From NCBI GenBank assembly GCA_934408725.1, contig CAKRVB010000043.1:1-17095 (forward strand): a stretch of DNA of 17,095 nucleotides, read 5' to 3'. This stretch comes from an uncultured Marvinbryantia sp. (GTDB lineage Bacteria; Bacillota; Clostridia; Lachnospirales; Lachnospiraceae). The notes under the pieces are model-generated. The model ran no database searches, was not told the origin of the DNA, and worked only from the letters and a program-made list of their open reading frames with translations. Position 1 is the first letter of the stretch. Each line of letters opens with the position of its first letter. Below, piece by piece: positions 1 through 8,844 of this stretch. The position numbers were made by a program, and so were the translations under genes.

Positions 1-4
1 AACA

Positions 5-28
5 ACGGGGACGGTTACCCGTCCCCAT
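5..28 (-). terminator. Hairpin after rpsO, probable intrinsic terminator
   Basis: Read on the minus strand, GGGGACGG and CCGTCCCC form a perfect 8-bp GC-rich stem closed by a GTAA (GNRA) tetraloop. A T·G and an A-T pair can extend it outward. It lies about 6 bases after the rpsO stop codon. The sequence that follows (GTTGTT) is only moderately T-rich before the window ends, so any U-tract is not fully visible. It could instead be an RNA-processing or stability hairpin between rpsO and the next gene. Confidence 0.55.
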
Positions 29-33
29 GTAAA

Positions 34-300
34 TTATTTTCTGATTCCTAATTTTGCAATTAAAGCACGGTATCCTTCAATATCAGTTTTCTTTAAGTAT
101 GCCAGTAAACCACGTCTCTGACCTACCATTTTCAGAAGACCTCTTCTTGAATGATGATCCTTAGGATTACTCTGCAGATGAGCTGTCAGTTCCTGAATTC
201 TTGCTGTTAATACTGCGATCTGTACTTCAGGTGATCCTGTATCTCCTTCTTTGCGTCCGTATTCAGCGATAATTGCCTGTTTCTTTTCTTTTGAAATCAT
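34..300 (-). CDS. rpsO: 30S ribosomal protein S15
   Basis: Encodes an 88-residue S15, the usual family length. S15 is a primary 16S rRNA-binding protein that nucleates the platform of the small subunit. The N-terminal helix carries the family signature GDTGSPEVQ (about residues 18-26). The [12 protein letters not shown] segment (about 44-55) and the following [10 protein letters not shown] helix carry the rRNA-contacting residues. An upstream extension of 11 codons is open, but the ATG at 300 is preferred: it gives the canonical N-terminus MISKEKK and has AGGAG seven bases upstream. The gene follows the truB-ribF cluster, as in many bacteria, but has its own strong promoter at 391-419 and a structured leader that may allow S15 autoregulation. 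Confidence 0.97.
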   Translation of the reverse strand: MISKEKKQAIIAEYGRKEGDTGSPEVQIAVLTARIQELTAHLQSNPKDHHSRRGLLKMVGQRRGLLAYLKKTDIEGYRALIAKLGIRK

Positions 301-384
301 GATTCTTTCTCCTTTCATTTTTAAACGCCTCACACTAAGAAACGGTCGGAGTGTCCTATCTCTGAGTGTCGGCTCATTTCATAC
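301..384 (-). promoter_or_regulatory. Structured rpsO leader, candidate S15 autoregulatory element
   Basis: This is the predicted 5' untranslated region between the promoter and the rpsO start. On the minus strand GCC (373-371) plus ACACT (369-365) can pair with AGTGT (336-332) plus GGC (329-327), leaving a 1x2 internal loop. A second ACACT (354-350) can compete for the same AGTGT. S15 mRNA leaders that bind their own protein are known from several bacterial groups, usually as junctions or pseudoknots. Whether this leader is such an element is inference; I see competing stems, not a confirmed S15 site. Confidence 0.35.
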
Positions 385-390
385 CCGAAC

Positions 391-419
391 ATTGTAACAT
401 GATCTTTTTGCTTCGTCAA
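391..419 (-). promoter_or_regulatory. Sigma-A promoter for rpsO
   Basis: On the minus strand TTGACG (419-414) and TACAAT (396-391) are separated by exactly 17 bases, with a TG one base before the -10 box (extended -10). Transcription should begin near 384, giving a leader of roughly 84 bases before rpsO. The -35 box overlaps the stop codon of the upstream membrane-protein gene, so rpsO can be expressed independently of the long operon. Confidence 0.8.
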
Positions 420-844
420 CCTCTTGTTGCAAATATCAGAAAGAATATTCCACCGATACAACAGCACAAAAATCCTGCATAATATATCGTCCTGGCAAGT
501 TCTGTTCTTTTATCATTTTTGTATAGTTCAAATTCTTCCGGTTTTCTTTCATTATAGCGTATCTGTACCTCTTCATTTACCATATACAGACAGGGATTGC
601 TTCCTTTTGCATATTGTTCCCGATGAAGAATTCCATCCGCATAAAATGTAATTACCGGATAAAAATAATCATGGATACCTGCCTGTCGTCCAAAGCTATC
701 TGGTTCTCCCGCTACAATCTCTGCTACTACACCAGTTGTTTTTCCTTTGTATTTCTGTCTTTCTTCTATGGATAACAGCCAGAAATACCCTGCCAGAACC
801 AGCAGACCTCCCAGCGCAATAAATACGATACTTGCTGTCAGCAT
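416..844 (-). CDS. Small DUF3592-like membrane protein
   Basis: Encodes 142 residues with two predicted membrane helices, about 4-25 and 117-138. They flank a soluble middle domain of about 90 residues. The core resembles DUF3592 proteins: a Tyr-rich strand (DYFYPVITFYADG, 59-71), then GSNPCLYMVNEEVQIRYNE (81-99), similar to the family's G-x-Y-x-x-G-x-x-V-x-V-x-Y-x-P pattern. Function is unknown. The topology suggests an extramembrane beta domain tethered at both ends. The start codon at 844 overlaps the end of ribF by 7 bases, and the GGTGGTG before it is part of ribF coding sequence, so expression probably depends on translation of ribF. It is an unusual extra member between ribF and rpsO. 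Confidence 0.8.
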   Translation of the reverse strand: MLTASIVFIALGGLLVLAGYFWLLSIEERQKYKGKTTGVVAEIVAGEPDSFGRQAGIHDYFYPVITFYADGILHREQYAKGSNPCLYMVNEEVQIRYNERKPEEFELYKNDKRTELARTIYYAGFLCCCIGGIFFLIFATRG

Positions 845-1752
845 GTTTTTTCACCACCACCAAAATATTCTTTTCCAAAGCAAATATCCCTGTGCATCTG
901 TGCTTTCAATTCATCCAGATCCGGGAATTTCTGTTCCGGTCTCTCAAAGGAGTATAACTGTACTTCGATCTCTTTTCCGTACAGGTCTCCTTCAAAATCA
1001 AATAAGTAGGTCTCTACCCCACGGAAAAGTTCTCCCACCGTAGGCTTGTACCCGATATTGGTTACTCCGTTGAACGTACCATCCTCCATAACCGTCTTCG
1101 TTGCATAAACTCCATTGGGAGGCAAAAGCTTTCCCACGGATGGAATCAGGTTGGTGGTAGGCATCCCTAAGGTTCTTCCGATCCTCCGTCCATGAAGCAC
1201 CTCGCCTCTGACTGTATAAGGATACCCCAGAAGGTCTGTGACCAGTTCCATATTTCCCTTTTCCAGTGCTTCTTTTACATAGGTACTGCTGATTTCTCTT
1301 CCCTGATACATCTCCTTTGGAACGATCTCCAGCGTATACCCCAGTTCTTTTTGCATCTGTTCCAGCAAATGGCAGTCTCCCTTTCTCTGATAACCAAACC
1401 GGAAGTCCTCACCTACTGCAATATATTTTGCCCGCAGACGTTTTACCAGAATATCACGTACAAAGTCTTCCGAACTCATATGAGAAATCTCCGGAAGAAA
1501 TGGACAGTCGATCCACCAGGATACGCCCATCTTCTTTAAAAGTTCTTTTTTTTCACCTTTGGTCAGCAGTGCCGGATTCTTCGGATTCGGCCAGATGGTT
1601 ACTACCACACTCTCCAGTCCTTCTTTTTCCTTCTCACAGATCCGCCGGATTAACTGCTGATGTCCCAGATGCAGTCCATCGAACTTCCCCAGTGTCACCG
1701 CGCTGTCTCTGTCCATGGTATAATCGTCCATTAAGCCTTCTATATACTTCAT
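838..1752 (-). CDS. ribF: Bifunctional riboflavin kinase / FAD synthetase
   Basis: A 304-residue cytoplasmic enzyme that phosphorylates riboflavin to FMN and then adenylates FMN to FAD. The N-terminal nucleotidyltransferase domain has the GKFDGLHLGH motif (22-31), the flexible-loop segment VGEDFRFGYQRKGD (113-126) and ISST (154-157). The C-terminal riboflavin kinase domain has HGRRIGRTLGMPTTNL (187-202), NGVYATKT (213-220) and NIGYKPTVG (232-240). Length and domain order match the family. The start at 1752 has AAGGAA seven to eight bases upstream and sits 17 bases after the truB stop. No FMN riboswitch is seen here, so control is probably that of the operon. Confidence 0.96.
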   Translation of the reverse strand: MKYIEGLMDDYTMDRDSAVTLGKFDGLHLGHQQLIRRICEKEKEGLESVVVTIWPNPKNPALLTKGEKKELLKKMGVSWWIDCPFLPEISHMSSEDFVRDILVKRLRAKYIAVGEDFRFGYQRKGDCHLLEQMQKELGYTLEIVPKEMYQGREISSTYVKEALEKGNMELVTDLLGYPYTVRGEVLHGRRIGRTLGMPTTNLIPSVGKLLPPNGVYATKTVMEDGTFNGVTNIGYKPTVGELFRGVETYLFDFEGDLYGKEIEVQLYSFERPEQKFPDLDELKAQMHRDICFGKEYFGGGEKTC

Positions 1753-1769
1753 ATTCTGTTCCTTTTGTC

Positions 1770-2711
1770 CTATTTCTCATTTCGCCAGTCTAAAAACATC
1801 TTTACCGGCTGATAACGTTTTTTCTGCGTATCATACTGATAAACCCCACAGAAATGCCCCTGTGAGTCATATATACGCACCCAGCCGGAAGCCCTTTTTT
1901 CTGCTGATGTTCCTGTGAACTGATTTGAAAATAACGGATTCCCGTTATACAAAAATCTGTCCATTCCTTCTTTCATCTCAAAAGCCGGATACTGCTTCAG
2001 CATCTGATCCACCGGAATAATATGCTCCAGGAGTTCCTGACTGACACTCTCTCCCTCTGCCTTCTTCTTCTGCAGTTCTTCTACTTCTGAAAGCCGCAGA
2101 GCGTCCTGAATCTCAAAGATCCCTACACGGATACGGGTCAGTTCTTCCATACAGGCACAGACTCCCAGCTTCTCTCCGATATCATGACACAGGGTACGGA
2201 TATACGTTCCCTTCGAACAGGTCACCGTCATGGTAACTCTCGGCAGATCGATCTCTTCGATGGTCAGTTCCAGAATCTTTACAGGTCTGGCCTTCCGCTC
2301 AATGGTCTTGCCTTCTCTGGCCAGTTCATAGAGCTTTTTGCCATTTACCTTCAGTGCAGAATACATCGGTGGAATCTGTTCGTAATCCCCGATAAAACTC
2401 TCTGCCGCTTCCTTCACCTGTTCTTCTGTCGCGGTCACCGGCATTTCCTTCAGAACGGTTCCGGAAATATCCTGCGTATCTGTCTCTTTTCCCAGAAGCA
2501 TAACGGTTCGGTAAGTCTTATCCTTATCTGTCAGCATATCGCATAATCTGGTTCCAGCTCCCAGACATACCGGAAGCACCCCTTCCGCATCTGGATCCAG
2601 GGTGCCTGTATGTCCGATCTTTTTCTGCTTTAAAATTCCCCGCAGCTTTGCCACTACATCATGGGAAGTGTAGCCTTTTTCTTTGTAAATATTAATGACG
2701 CCATGAATCAT
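1770..2711 (-). CDS. truB: tRNA pseudouridine-55 synthase
   Basis: A 313-residue enzyme that isomerises U55 of the tRNA T-loop to pseudouridine. The catalytic motif KIGHTGTLDPDAEGVLP (31-47) contains the nucleophilic Asp39. Downstream are PPMYSALKVNGKKLYELA and SKGTYIRTLCHDIG, both typical of TruB. The C-terminal part has the beta-rich TruB_C/PUA-like character. The frame is open 13 codons further upstream, but MIHGVINIYKEKG is the conserved family N-terminus. CAGGAG lies 13 bases before this ATG, which is long. An in-frame GTG at 2720, only four bases from the same Shine-Dalgarno, is a possible alternative. It begins 22 bases after the nrnA stop. Confidence 0.95.
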   Translation of the reverse strand: MIHGVINIYKEKGYTSHDVVAKLRGILKQKKIGHTGTLDPDAEGVLPVCLGAGTRLCDMLTDKDKTYRTVMLLGKETDTQDISGTVLKEMPVTATEEQVKEAAESFIGDYEQIPPMYSALKVNGKKLYELAREGKTIERKARPVKILELTIEEIDLPRVTMTVTCSKGTYIRTLCHDIGEKLGVCACMEELTRIRVGIFEIQDALRLSEVEELQKKKAEGESVSQELLEHIIPVDQMLKQYPAFEMKEGMDRFLYNGNPLFSNQFTGTSAEKRASGWVRIYDSQGHFCGVYQYDTQKKRYQPVKMFLDWRNEK

Positions 2712-2733
2712 ATTTTTCACTCGTCTCCTGTTA

Positions 2734-3693
2734 TTACATCTGTTTTTCAATATGAAGGGTCAGATTGTTGATTACATCATGCATGGATCCCTGCATGGTA
2801 CATCCGGCTGCACGCACATGTCCACCGCCTCCAAAATACTGAGCCACTTTACTGACATCCACATAGGACTTGGAGCGAAGGCTGACCTTGTATTCCTGTA
2901 CATTGGTCTCATACAGGAAAATAGCTACTTCTACACCCTTTGTCAGTCTCATCTGACTGACGATACCCTCCAGGTCTGACGGTCCTACCCCATAGAACTT
3001 CATATCTTTTTTCTTAATGGCACTGATGATACATCTGCCATCCAGAACCATAATACTTTCCAGTAACGCTCTTCCCAGAATCTGATTCTGCACATAGGTC
3101 TTTTCCATATAGGTGGTATCAATGATATAGCTGCAGTCAATGCCCTTACGCATCAGGTCTGCTGCCACCTCCATGGTATGCGGCGAAGTGCAGGAATACT
3201 GAAAAATCCCGGTATCATGGGAAATTCCCATATAGAGTGCTTCTGCAATCTCTTTTGTGATCTTTTCCGGATCCATCACATGATAGATCAACTCTGATGT
3301 CGAACTGATAGCCGGATCCACATAATCGGTATCGGCAAATCCCTTGTTGCTCACATGATGATCATAGCAAAGGGTACGGCTGGCCGTCTGAAAATACTTT
3401 GCTGATTCGCCCAAACGTCCCAGATCTCCACAGTCCAGTGCAATAAACAAATCGTAGGTTTCATCACTGTCACAGTTGTGATGGATGTCCTCTGTGCCGC
3501 TGATGATATGATAACTCTCCGGTATCTCCTGCAGATAGACATCGATCTTCTTCAGCTGTGGAAAGTTCTCTTTTAAGTACAGATACAGTCCCATACAGGA
3601 ACCGACACAGTCACCGTCCGGCCGGATATGGCCGGATATGGCTACTGTTGTGATTCCACTCAGTTCTTCCCTGATGTTATTCGTCTTGATCAT
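2734..3693 (-). CDS. nrnA: DHH/DHHA1 phosphoesterase, NrnA-type oligoribonuclease / pAp phosphatase
   Basis: A 319-residue two-domain phosphoesterase. In characterised relatives it degrades nanoRNAs and hydrolyses pAp and sometimes pApA/pGpG. The DHH domain has the metal-binding motifs HIRPDGD (22-28), ALDCGD (85-90), DHH (111-113) and SHDTG (158-162). The DHHA1 domain ends with the substrate-binding GGGGHVRAAG (288-297). The open frame extends 13 codons further up, but GGGAGG lies seven bases from the ATG at 3693 and only one from the next upstream ATG, so 3693 is chosen. This start overlaps rbfA by 17 bases. Placement between rbfA and truB is common in Firmicutes. Exact substrate preference cannot be told from sequence. 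Confidence 0.92.
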   Translation of the reverse strand: MIKTNNIREELSGITTVAISGHIRPDGDCVGSCMGLYLYLKENFPQLKKIDVYLQEIPESYHIISGTEDIHHNCDSDETYDLFIALDCGDLGRLGESAKYFQTASRTLCYDHHVSNKGFADTDYVDPAISSTSELIYHVMDPEKITKEIAEALYMGISHDTGIFQYSCTSPHTMEVAADLMRKGIDCSYIIDTTYMEKTYVQNQILGRALLESIMVLDGRCIISAIKKKDMKFYGVGPSDLEGIVSQMRLTKGVEVAIFLYETNVQEYKVSLRSKSYVDVSKVAQYFGGGGHVRAAGCTMQGSMHDVINNLTLHIEKQM

Positions 3694-4063
3694 CCTCATC
3701 CCTCCCGGATTCTTCCACATGATTTTCATCAATCAGCTTTGACATATGAACACCATATTCAATAGACTGATCCATTATGAATCGGATCTCCGGTGTGTTT
3801 CTGAGATTCAGGTTTCTGGCCAGCTGACGTCTGATATAGCCGACTGCACTGTTCAGACCTTCCAGCGTCTTTTCCTGCGCTTCCTGATCTCCAAGCACAC
3901 TGATATATGCTTTACATGTCTTCAGATCCGGCGCTACTTCTGCCGTAACCACTGAGGTCAGCGGATGAATACGTGGATCTTTGATCTCTCCACGGATAAT
4001 ATTGGCCAGCTCACGCTGTACCTCGCTGTTAATCCGCGTATTCTTTATGCTGTTTTTTCTCAT
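3677..4063 (-). CDS. rbfA: Ribosome-binding factor A
   Basis: A 128-residue KH-fold factor that binds the immature 30S subunit near helix 1/helix 28 of 16S rRNA and promotes its late maturation, notably in the cold. Recognisable are the N-terminal RINSEVQRELANII helix (10-23), the KDPRI turn (28-32), KAYISVLGD (51-59) and the C-terminal PEIRFIMDQSIEYG (91-104). The acidic tail after about residue 112 is variable in the family. GGAG five bases before the ATG supports the start. It begins 33 bases after infB and its 3' end overlaps nrnA. Confidence 0.96.
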   Translation of the reverse strand: MRKNSIKNTRINSEVQRELANIIRGEIKDPRIHPLTSVVTAEVAPDLKTCKAYISVLGDQEAQEKTLEGLNSAVGYIRRQLARNLNLRNTPEIRFIMDQSIEYGVHMSKLIDENHVEESGRDEDDQDE

Positions 4064-4096
4064 AATTGCTCCATTTCTCCAGGCTTTCGCTTGTTC

Positions 4097-7075
4097 CTAT
4101 CTTGGTACCTCTACCATGGTATAGGCTTCTACCTGGTCAAACTCCTTGATGTCATTGAATTTTTCAAATACCAGACCACATTCATAACCGGTCTTTACTT
4201 CCTTGACATCGTCCTTAAATCTCTTCAGAGAAGCCAGTGCTCCGTCAAAGATCTGCTCTCCGTCTCTGGTGATACGGCAGGAACAGCCTCTCTGGAATAC
4301 ACCATCCAGTACGTAAGCACCTGCAATGGTACCAACACCGGATGCTTTGAATGTCTGACGCACTTCTGCATGACCGATGATCTTTTCTTCGAATACCGGA
4401 TCCAGCATACCTTTCATAGCTGCTTCTACATCGTTGATTGCATCATAGATGACACGGTACAGTCTTACATCTACGTTTTCACGTTCTGCAGTTGCTTTTG
4501 CACCTGAATCGATACGTGTGTTAAATCCGATAATAATTGCATTGGATGCAGCTGCCAGGCTGACATCGGACTCGTTGACAGCACCTGCTGCCGCATGGAT
4601 TACTTTTACTGCTACTTCTTCGTTGCTAAGTTTTACCAGACTCTGTTTTACTGCTTCTACCGATCCCTGTACGTCTGCTTTTACAATCAGGTTCAGTTCT
4701 TTTAAGTTACCAGCCTGAATCTGTGTAAACAGATCATCCAGAGACATTTTGGACTTGGTCTCTTCCAGAAGCTTTTCTTTGCTCTGGCTGATGAATGTCT
4801 CTGAGAAGCTTCTTGCTGCTTTTTCATTTTCGCAGACTACAAATACTTCACCTGCATTTGGTACGTCGGAAAGTCCGAGAATCTCTACTGGTGTAGATGG
4901 TGTTGCTTCTTTGACACGTTTTCCTCTGTCATCCATCATAGCACGAACCTTACCATAGCTTGCGCCTGCTGCCACGATATCGCCTACATGGAGCGTACCT
5001 TTCTGTACCAGGACAGTAGCAACCGGACCTTTCCCTTTATCCAGCTCGGCCTCAATGACCAGACCTCTTGCTTTTCTCTTTGGATTAGCCTTCAGTTCCG
5101 CTACTTCAGCAGTCAGAAGAACCATTTCCAACAGTGTATCCAGACCTTCATGGGTATGAGCAGATACTGGTACACATACAATATTTCCACCCCAGTCTTC
5201 CGGAACCAGTTCGTGTTCTGCCAGTTCCTGTTTTACTCTGTCGATGTTAGCTGCCGGCTTATCGATCTTGTTGATGGCAACGATCACTTCCACACCTGCT
5301 GCCTTTGCATGGCTGATTGCTTCGATGGTCTGTGGCATCACACCATCATCGGCTGCCACAACCAGGATTGCAATATCAGTTGCATTGGCACCACGCATAC
5401 GCATAGCGGTGAATGCTTCATGTCCCGGTGTATCCAGGAACGTAATCTTCTGTCCGTTTACTTCAACCATGTAAGCACCAATGTGCTGTGTAATACCACC
5501 GGCCTCTCTGGAAATCACATGGGTATGGCGGATGGCATCCAGAATAGATGTTTTACCATGGTCAACGTGACCCATAACACAGACAACAGGTGGTCTGCTT
5601 ACCAGTGTATCTTCTGGATCATCCTCTTCTTTTAACAGTTCTTCTATGACGTCTACTTTCACTTCATGTTCTGCAATACAGTTGTATTCCAGTGCAATCT
5701 CTTCTGCCGTTTCATAGTCAATCTCATGATTTACGGTTACCATAGTTCCCTGCAGGAACAGCTTCTTCACAATAGCTGCTGCCTGAATCTTCAGGATATC
5801 TGCCAGCTCACGAATGGTCATACTATCTGGCAGTGTTACGGTTCTGATTTCATCTTCTTTCTTTTCTACCGGTTTTTCTACTGGTTTTACCGGTTTGATG
5901 AATCTTCCTGCTTTCTTTTCATTCTTCTGAGAATTATTCTTCTGTCCGGAACGTCCCTGTCCCTTTTCTTCTCTGTCGAACTTGTCATGCTTATTATATT
6001 TTTCTTTTTCTGCACGGATACGGGACTCTTTGGTTACCGGCTTGCTTGCGATCTCTGACTGAGCCATGGCACGTCCGCCACCGTTTCTTCCCTGGCTGCG
6101 TCCCTGTCCTCTGTTATCTCTGCTGTCTCTTCCGTCTTTATCGCCAAACGTTCTTCCCTGACCACGGTTGTCTCTGTCTCCAAAGCTTCTTCCCTGACCT
6201 CCACGGTTGTTATCTCTGTCTCCAAAGCTTCTTCCCTGGCCTCCACGGTTATTGTCTCTGTCTCCAAAGCTTCTTCCCTGGCCTCCACGGTTGTTATCTC
6301 TGTCTCCAAAAGATCTTCCCTGGCCTCCACGGTTATTGTCCCTGTCTCCAAAGCTTCTTCCCTGACTTCCACGGTTGTTATCTCTGTCTCCGAAAGATCT
6401 TCCCTGACCTCCACGGTTATTGTCTCTGTCTCCAAAGCTTCTCTGACCCTGGCTGCGGTTATTATTGTTGTTATTTCTGAAGTTCTGACGATCCCCTCTG
6501 GATGTCTCTTCATTTCTGGTATTCTCTGTTTTTACCGGTTCTGCTGGCTTTGTCTGACTTTCTGCTTTTGGTGCTGTCACCTTAGCTGCAGGAGCCTGTA
6601 CCGCCGGTTTCACTGCATTTGCAGCAGCTGCAGGTTTTTCTGTATTCTGTACCGGTACTGTCGGTTTTACCTCTGTCTGAGCTGGCTTTGCAGCTGCCGG
6701 GCGATTCTGTGGCGCTGCTGCCGGGCGCTGTCCTGCCGGTCTGCTGCCTGCTGCCGGGCGCTGTCCCTGCGTACGCATACCGGATGGTCTCTGAATTCCG
6801 GTGCGGCTGTTCTGAGAATGGAAGACTCGGGAAATATTCTTTTTCTTCGGTGCTTCCCCTGTCTTTACAGCTTCTGTTGCAGGTGCTGCCTCAGTTGCCG
6901 GCTTTCTTACAACCTCTTTTACTGGTACCTGACGTCTTACCGTCTGTATCTGATCCTCTTCCAGCACGCTCATATGACTCTTTACTTCAATGCCGTTTGC
7001 TGTCAGACAGTTGATGATTTCTTTATTATCTCTACCTAATTCTTTTGCTAATTCATATACTCTCATTTTTGACAT
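4097..7075 (-). CDS. infB: Translation initiation factor IF-2
   Basis: A 992-residue GTPase that places fMet-tRNA on the 30S subunit and drives subunit joining. An N-terminal IF2_N domain (about 1-50) is followed by a long Ala/Pro/Lys-rich linker and an RG/DN-rich repeat tract (about 212-325). Then come a second IF2_N domain (about 413-465), the G domain, and domains II-IV. G motifs visible are GHVDHGKTS (502-510), DTPGH (548-552), NKID (602-605) and SAH (638-640). It is longer than the roughly 700-residue B. subtilis type because of the linker. The frame begins with GTG at 7081, but GGAGG is eight bases from the ATG at 7075 and only two from the GTG, so 7075 is chosen. It overlaps the preceding gene by 23 bases. 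Confidence 0.97.
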   Translation of the reverse strand: MSKMRVYELAKELGRDNKEIINCLTANGIEVKSHMSVLEEDQIQTVRRQVPVKEVVRKPATEAAPATEAVKTGEAPKKKNISRVFHSQNSRTGIQRPSGMRTQGQRPAAGSRPAGQRPAAAPQNRPAAAKPAQTEVKPTVPVQNTEKPAAAANAVKPAVQAPAAKVTAPKAESQTKPAEPVKTENTRNEETSRGDRQNFRNNNNNNRSQGQRSFGDRDNNRGGQGRSFGDRDNNRGSQGRSFGDRDNNRGGQGRSFGDRDNNRGGQGRSFGDRDNNRGGQGRSFGDRDNNRGGQGRSFGDRDNRGQGRTFGDKDGRDSRDNRGQGRSQGRNGGGRAMAQSEIASKPVTKESRIRAEKEKYNKHDKFDREEKGQGRSGQKNNSQKNEKKAGRFIKPVKPVEKPVEKKEDEIRTVTLPDSMTIRELADILKIQAAAIVKKLFLQGTMVTVNHEIDYETAEEIALEYNCIAEHEVKVDVIEELLKEEDDPEDTLVSRPPVVCVMGHVDHGKTSILDAIRHTHVISREAGGITQHIGAYMVEVNGQKITFLDTPGHEAFTAMRMRGANATDIAILVVAADDGVMPQTIEAISHAKAAGVEVIVAINKIDKPAANIDRVKQELAEHELVPEDWGGNIVCVPVSAHTHEGLDTLLEMVLLTAEVAELKANPKRKARGLVIEAELDKGKGPVATVLVQKGTLHVGDIVAAGASYGKVRAMMDDRGKRVKEATPSTPVEILGLSDVPNAGEVFVVCENEKAARSFSETFISQSKEKLLEETKSKMSLDDLFTQIQAGNLKELNLIVKADVQGSVEAVKQSLVKLSNEEVAVKVIHAAAGAVNESDVSLAAASNAIIIGFNTRIDSGAKATAERENVDVRLYRVIYDAINDVEAAMKGMLDPVFEEKIIGHAEVRQTFKASGVGTIAGAYVLDGVFQRGCSCRITRDGEQIFDGALASLKRFKDDVKEVKTGYECGLVFEKFNDIKEFDQVEAYTMVEVPR
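6101..6442 (-). repeat. 42-bp in-frame tandem repeat inside infB
   Basis: Seven units with an exact 42-base period can be counted on the plus strand (ccaaag or a variant at 6180, 6222, 6264, 6306, 6348, 6390, 6432). A 36-base shortened unit and a degenerate unit follow to about 6101. Each encodes [14 protein letters not shown] or a near copy (one has GS for GG). The tract is highly charged, Gly/Asn/Arg-rich and surely disordered. Units differ at a few synonymous sites (for example ttgtta versus ttattg), so they were not all copied very recently. Confidence 0.95.
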
Positions 7076-7397
7076 ACTCACTACCTCCGTTAGCCAATGT
7101 TAACTGCTTTCTGATTGCATCGGAAAGACCCTGATCGGTTACTGCCATGGATGCTCGGAATTCTTTTCCCATAGCTGCCCCCAGTTCTGTTTTCGTACCG
7201 TAAAAATATACGGGAACCTGATAATAATCGCACATATTCCTGAACTTCTTTTTTGTATTATCAGAGGCCTCATCTGAAACAATGACGAGATACGCAGTTC
7301 CAGTCTTCACAGCTTTTTCTGTAGAAAACTCACCGCTCACGGTTTTACCGGCCTTCGTTGCCAAACCTACGAGAGAGAGTACTCTATTCTGCTTCAA
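7053..7397 (-). CDS. rplGA: L7Ae-family RNA-binding protein (YlxQ/RplGA type)
   Basis: A 114-residue member of the L7Ae/L30e/Gadd45 fold, a K-turn RNA-binding family. Paralogues of this gene in Bacillus (YlxQ) are non-essential and proposed to associate with RNA or ribosomes. The N-terminus [22 protein letters not shown] (from residue 2) is the typical opening helix-loop, and [18 protein letters not shown] (about 35-52) is the usual central strand and RNA-contact region. The only fitting start is TTG at 7397, with AAGGAG ten bases upstream. It overlaps the ylxR stop by 14 bases. A conserved infB-operon member. The exact RNA target is unknown. Confidence 0.9.
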   Translation of the reverse strand: MKQNRVLSLVGLATKAGKTVSGEFSTEKAVKTGTAYLVIVSDEASDNTKKKFRNMCDYYQVPVYFYGTKTELGAAMGKEFRASMAVTDQGLSDAIRKQLTLANGGSEYVKNESI

Positions 7398-7662
7398 TCT
7401 GCTCGATCTCCTTCTTCAAACTTTCATATATTTCCACTGGAATATTCATCTTCAGTGAACGTTCCAGTCCCTTATTTTTACACGCTTTTTCAAAACAGGC
7501 GGACTGTTTGCAAAGATATGCTCCCCGTCCGTTCTTACGTCCTGTTGTGTCAATCACAAGTTCTTCCTCCGGTGTCCGGATGACGCGCAGCATCTCTTTT
7601 TTGCTCTTCATTTCCTGACACCCGATGCATTTGCGCATAGGGATTTTTCTTGCCTGACTCAT
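7384..7662 (-). CDS. rnpM: YlxR-family RNA-binding protein (RNase P modulator RnpM)
   Basis: A 92-residue YlxR/DUF448 protein. The family signature is present: PMRKCIGC (8-15), then IDTTGRKNGRGAYLC (37-51) and CFEKACK (56-62). The GRGAYLC loop forms the basic putative RNA-binding surface. B. subtilis YlxR has been reported to bind RNase P RNA and modulate the enzyme, hence RnpM. Assigning the same role here is by family. GGAG seven bases before the ATG supports the start, which is 15 bases after the nusA stop. Confidence 0.93.
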   Translation of the reverse strand: MSQARKIPMRKCIGCQEMKSKKEMLRVIRTPEEELVIDTTGRKNGRGAYLCKQSACFEKACKNKGLERSLKMNIPVEIYESLKKEIEQIEAE

Positions 7663-7677
7663 ATACTCACTCCTGCC

Positions 7678-8829
7678 TTATTCTTCTGACGATTCTGCCG
7701 GAGCTTCTGCGTCAGCAGTCGGTTCTTCTTCATAGTATTCATCGTATCCGTCTTCGTAATACTCATCTTCATCATATGCTTCGAAATCGCCTGCCTCGAT
7801 AGCCTGTGTCTCACTCTTGATATCGATCTTGAAGCCGGTCAGTCTTGCTGCCAGTCTCGCATTCTGTCCTTCCTTACCAATTGCAAGAGATAACTGATAA
7901 TCTGGAACTACTACCTTGGCTGTCTTCTCATCATTGTCTGCTGCAACATAGATAACTTTTGCAGGACTTAATGCATTCTCGATCAGAATTGCAGGATTCT
8001 CATCCCAGTTAATGATATCGATCTTCTCACCCTTCAGTTCATCCACAATCGCATTGACTCTGGCACCGTTTACACCAACACATGCTCCTACCGGATCTAC
8101 ATCCGGGTCATTAGACCATACTGCCATCTTGGTTCTGTTGCCAGCTTCTCTGGAAATGCATTTGATCTCTACTATACCATCTCTTACTTCAGTTACTTCG
8201 TTCTCAAACAAACGTTTTACCAGTTCTGGATGAGTTCTGGAAACCAGGATCTTCGGTCCCTTTGGTGTGTCTTTTACTTCCAGTACATAGACTTTTACTC
8301 TCTGGTTTGGCTTGAAAGTCTCACCTTTGACCATTTCGTTTTCATTTAAAATAGCATCTACTTTACCAAGATTGATGCTGACATTTCTTCCCAGATATCT
8401 CTGTACAATACCAGTTACTACTTCTCTTTCTTTGCTGTAGTATTCATTGTACAGTACCTTTCTCTCTTCTTCACGGATCTTCTGCAGAATCACGTTCTTT
8501 GCATTCTGAGTAGCAATACGTCCGAATTCTTTGGATTTGATCTCTACATTTACGATATCACCCAGCTCATACTTGGAATCTTTCATCTTTGCATCTGCCA
8601 GGCTGATCTCCGTTACCGGATCTTCTACCTCTTCCACTACTGTCTTGGCAGCCATAACAGTGAAATCTCCGGTTTCCGGATTGATGGTTACTTTTACGTT
8701 ATCTGCTTTTCCGAAATGGTTCTTACATGCCTGAAGCAGAGACTGTTCAATCGCTTCCAGTAAAGTGCTTTTACTGATATTTTTTTCTTTCTCCAGAATA
8801 TCCAATGCTTCGATTAATTCGCTGTTCAT
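7678..8829 (-). CDS. nusA: Transcription termination/antitermination factor NusA
   Basis: A 383-residue RNA polymerase-associated factor that enhances pausing and intrinsic termination. Domains in order are the N-terminal RNAP-binding domain (about 1-125), S1 (about 135-200), KH1 with GVNG (252-255) and KH2 with [14 protein letters not shown] (317-330). The C-terminus after about residue 345 is a strongly acidic Asp/Glu/Tyr tail, without the AR1/AR2 repeats of E. coli NusA. This is the normal Gram-positive layout. The ATG at 8829 is favoured over the in-frame ATG at 8838: AGGAGG is ten bases from the former and one from the latter, and [10 protein letters not shown] is the conserved N-terminus. 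The gene may be autoregulated through the terminator-like leader before rimP. Confidence 0.97.
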   Translation of the reverse strand: MNSELIEALDILEKEKNISKSTLLEAIEQSLLQACKNHFGKADNVKVTINPETGDFTVMAAKTVVEEVEDPVTEISLADAKMKDSKYELGDIVNVEIKSKEFGRIATQNAKNVILQKIREEERKVLYNEYYSKEREVVTGIVQRYLGRNVSINLGKVDAILNENEMVKGETFKPNQRVKVYVLEVKDTPKGPKILVSRTHPELVKRLFENEVTEVRDGIVEIKCISREAGNRTKMAVWSNDPDVDPVGACVGVNGARVNAIVDELKGEKIDIINWDENPAILIENALSPAKVIYVAADNDEKTAKVVVPDYQLSLAIGKEGQNARLAARLTGFKIDIKSETQAIEAGDFEAYDEDEYYEDGYDEYYEEEPTADAEAPAESSEE

Positions 8830-8844
8830 TTTCCTCATTCCTCC

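Noticed and set aside
1317..1793. 158-codon plus-strand frame opposite ribF
   Set aside because: Antisense shadow of a gene with full family motifs; no start signals or recognisable domain.
6034..6513. Open minus-strand frame of 159 codons (out of frame with infB) and a plus-strand frame at 6046-6480, both with repetitive peptides
   Set aside because: The 42-base repeat period is divisible by three, so a stop-free unit stays open in every copy in several frames. No ribosome binding site and no family resemblance; they are shadows of infB.
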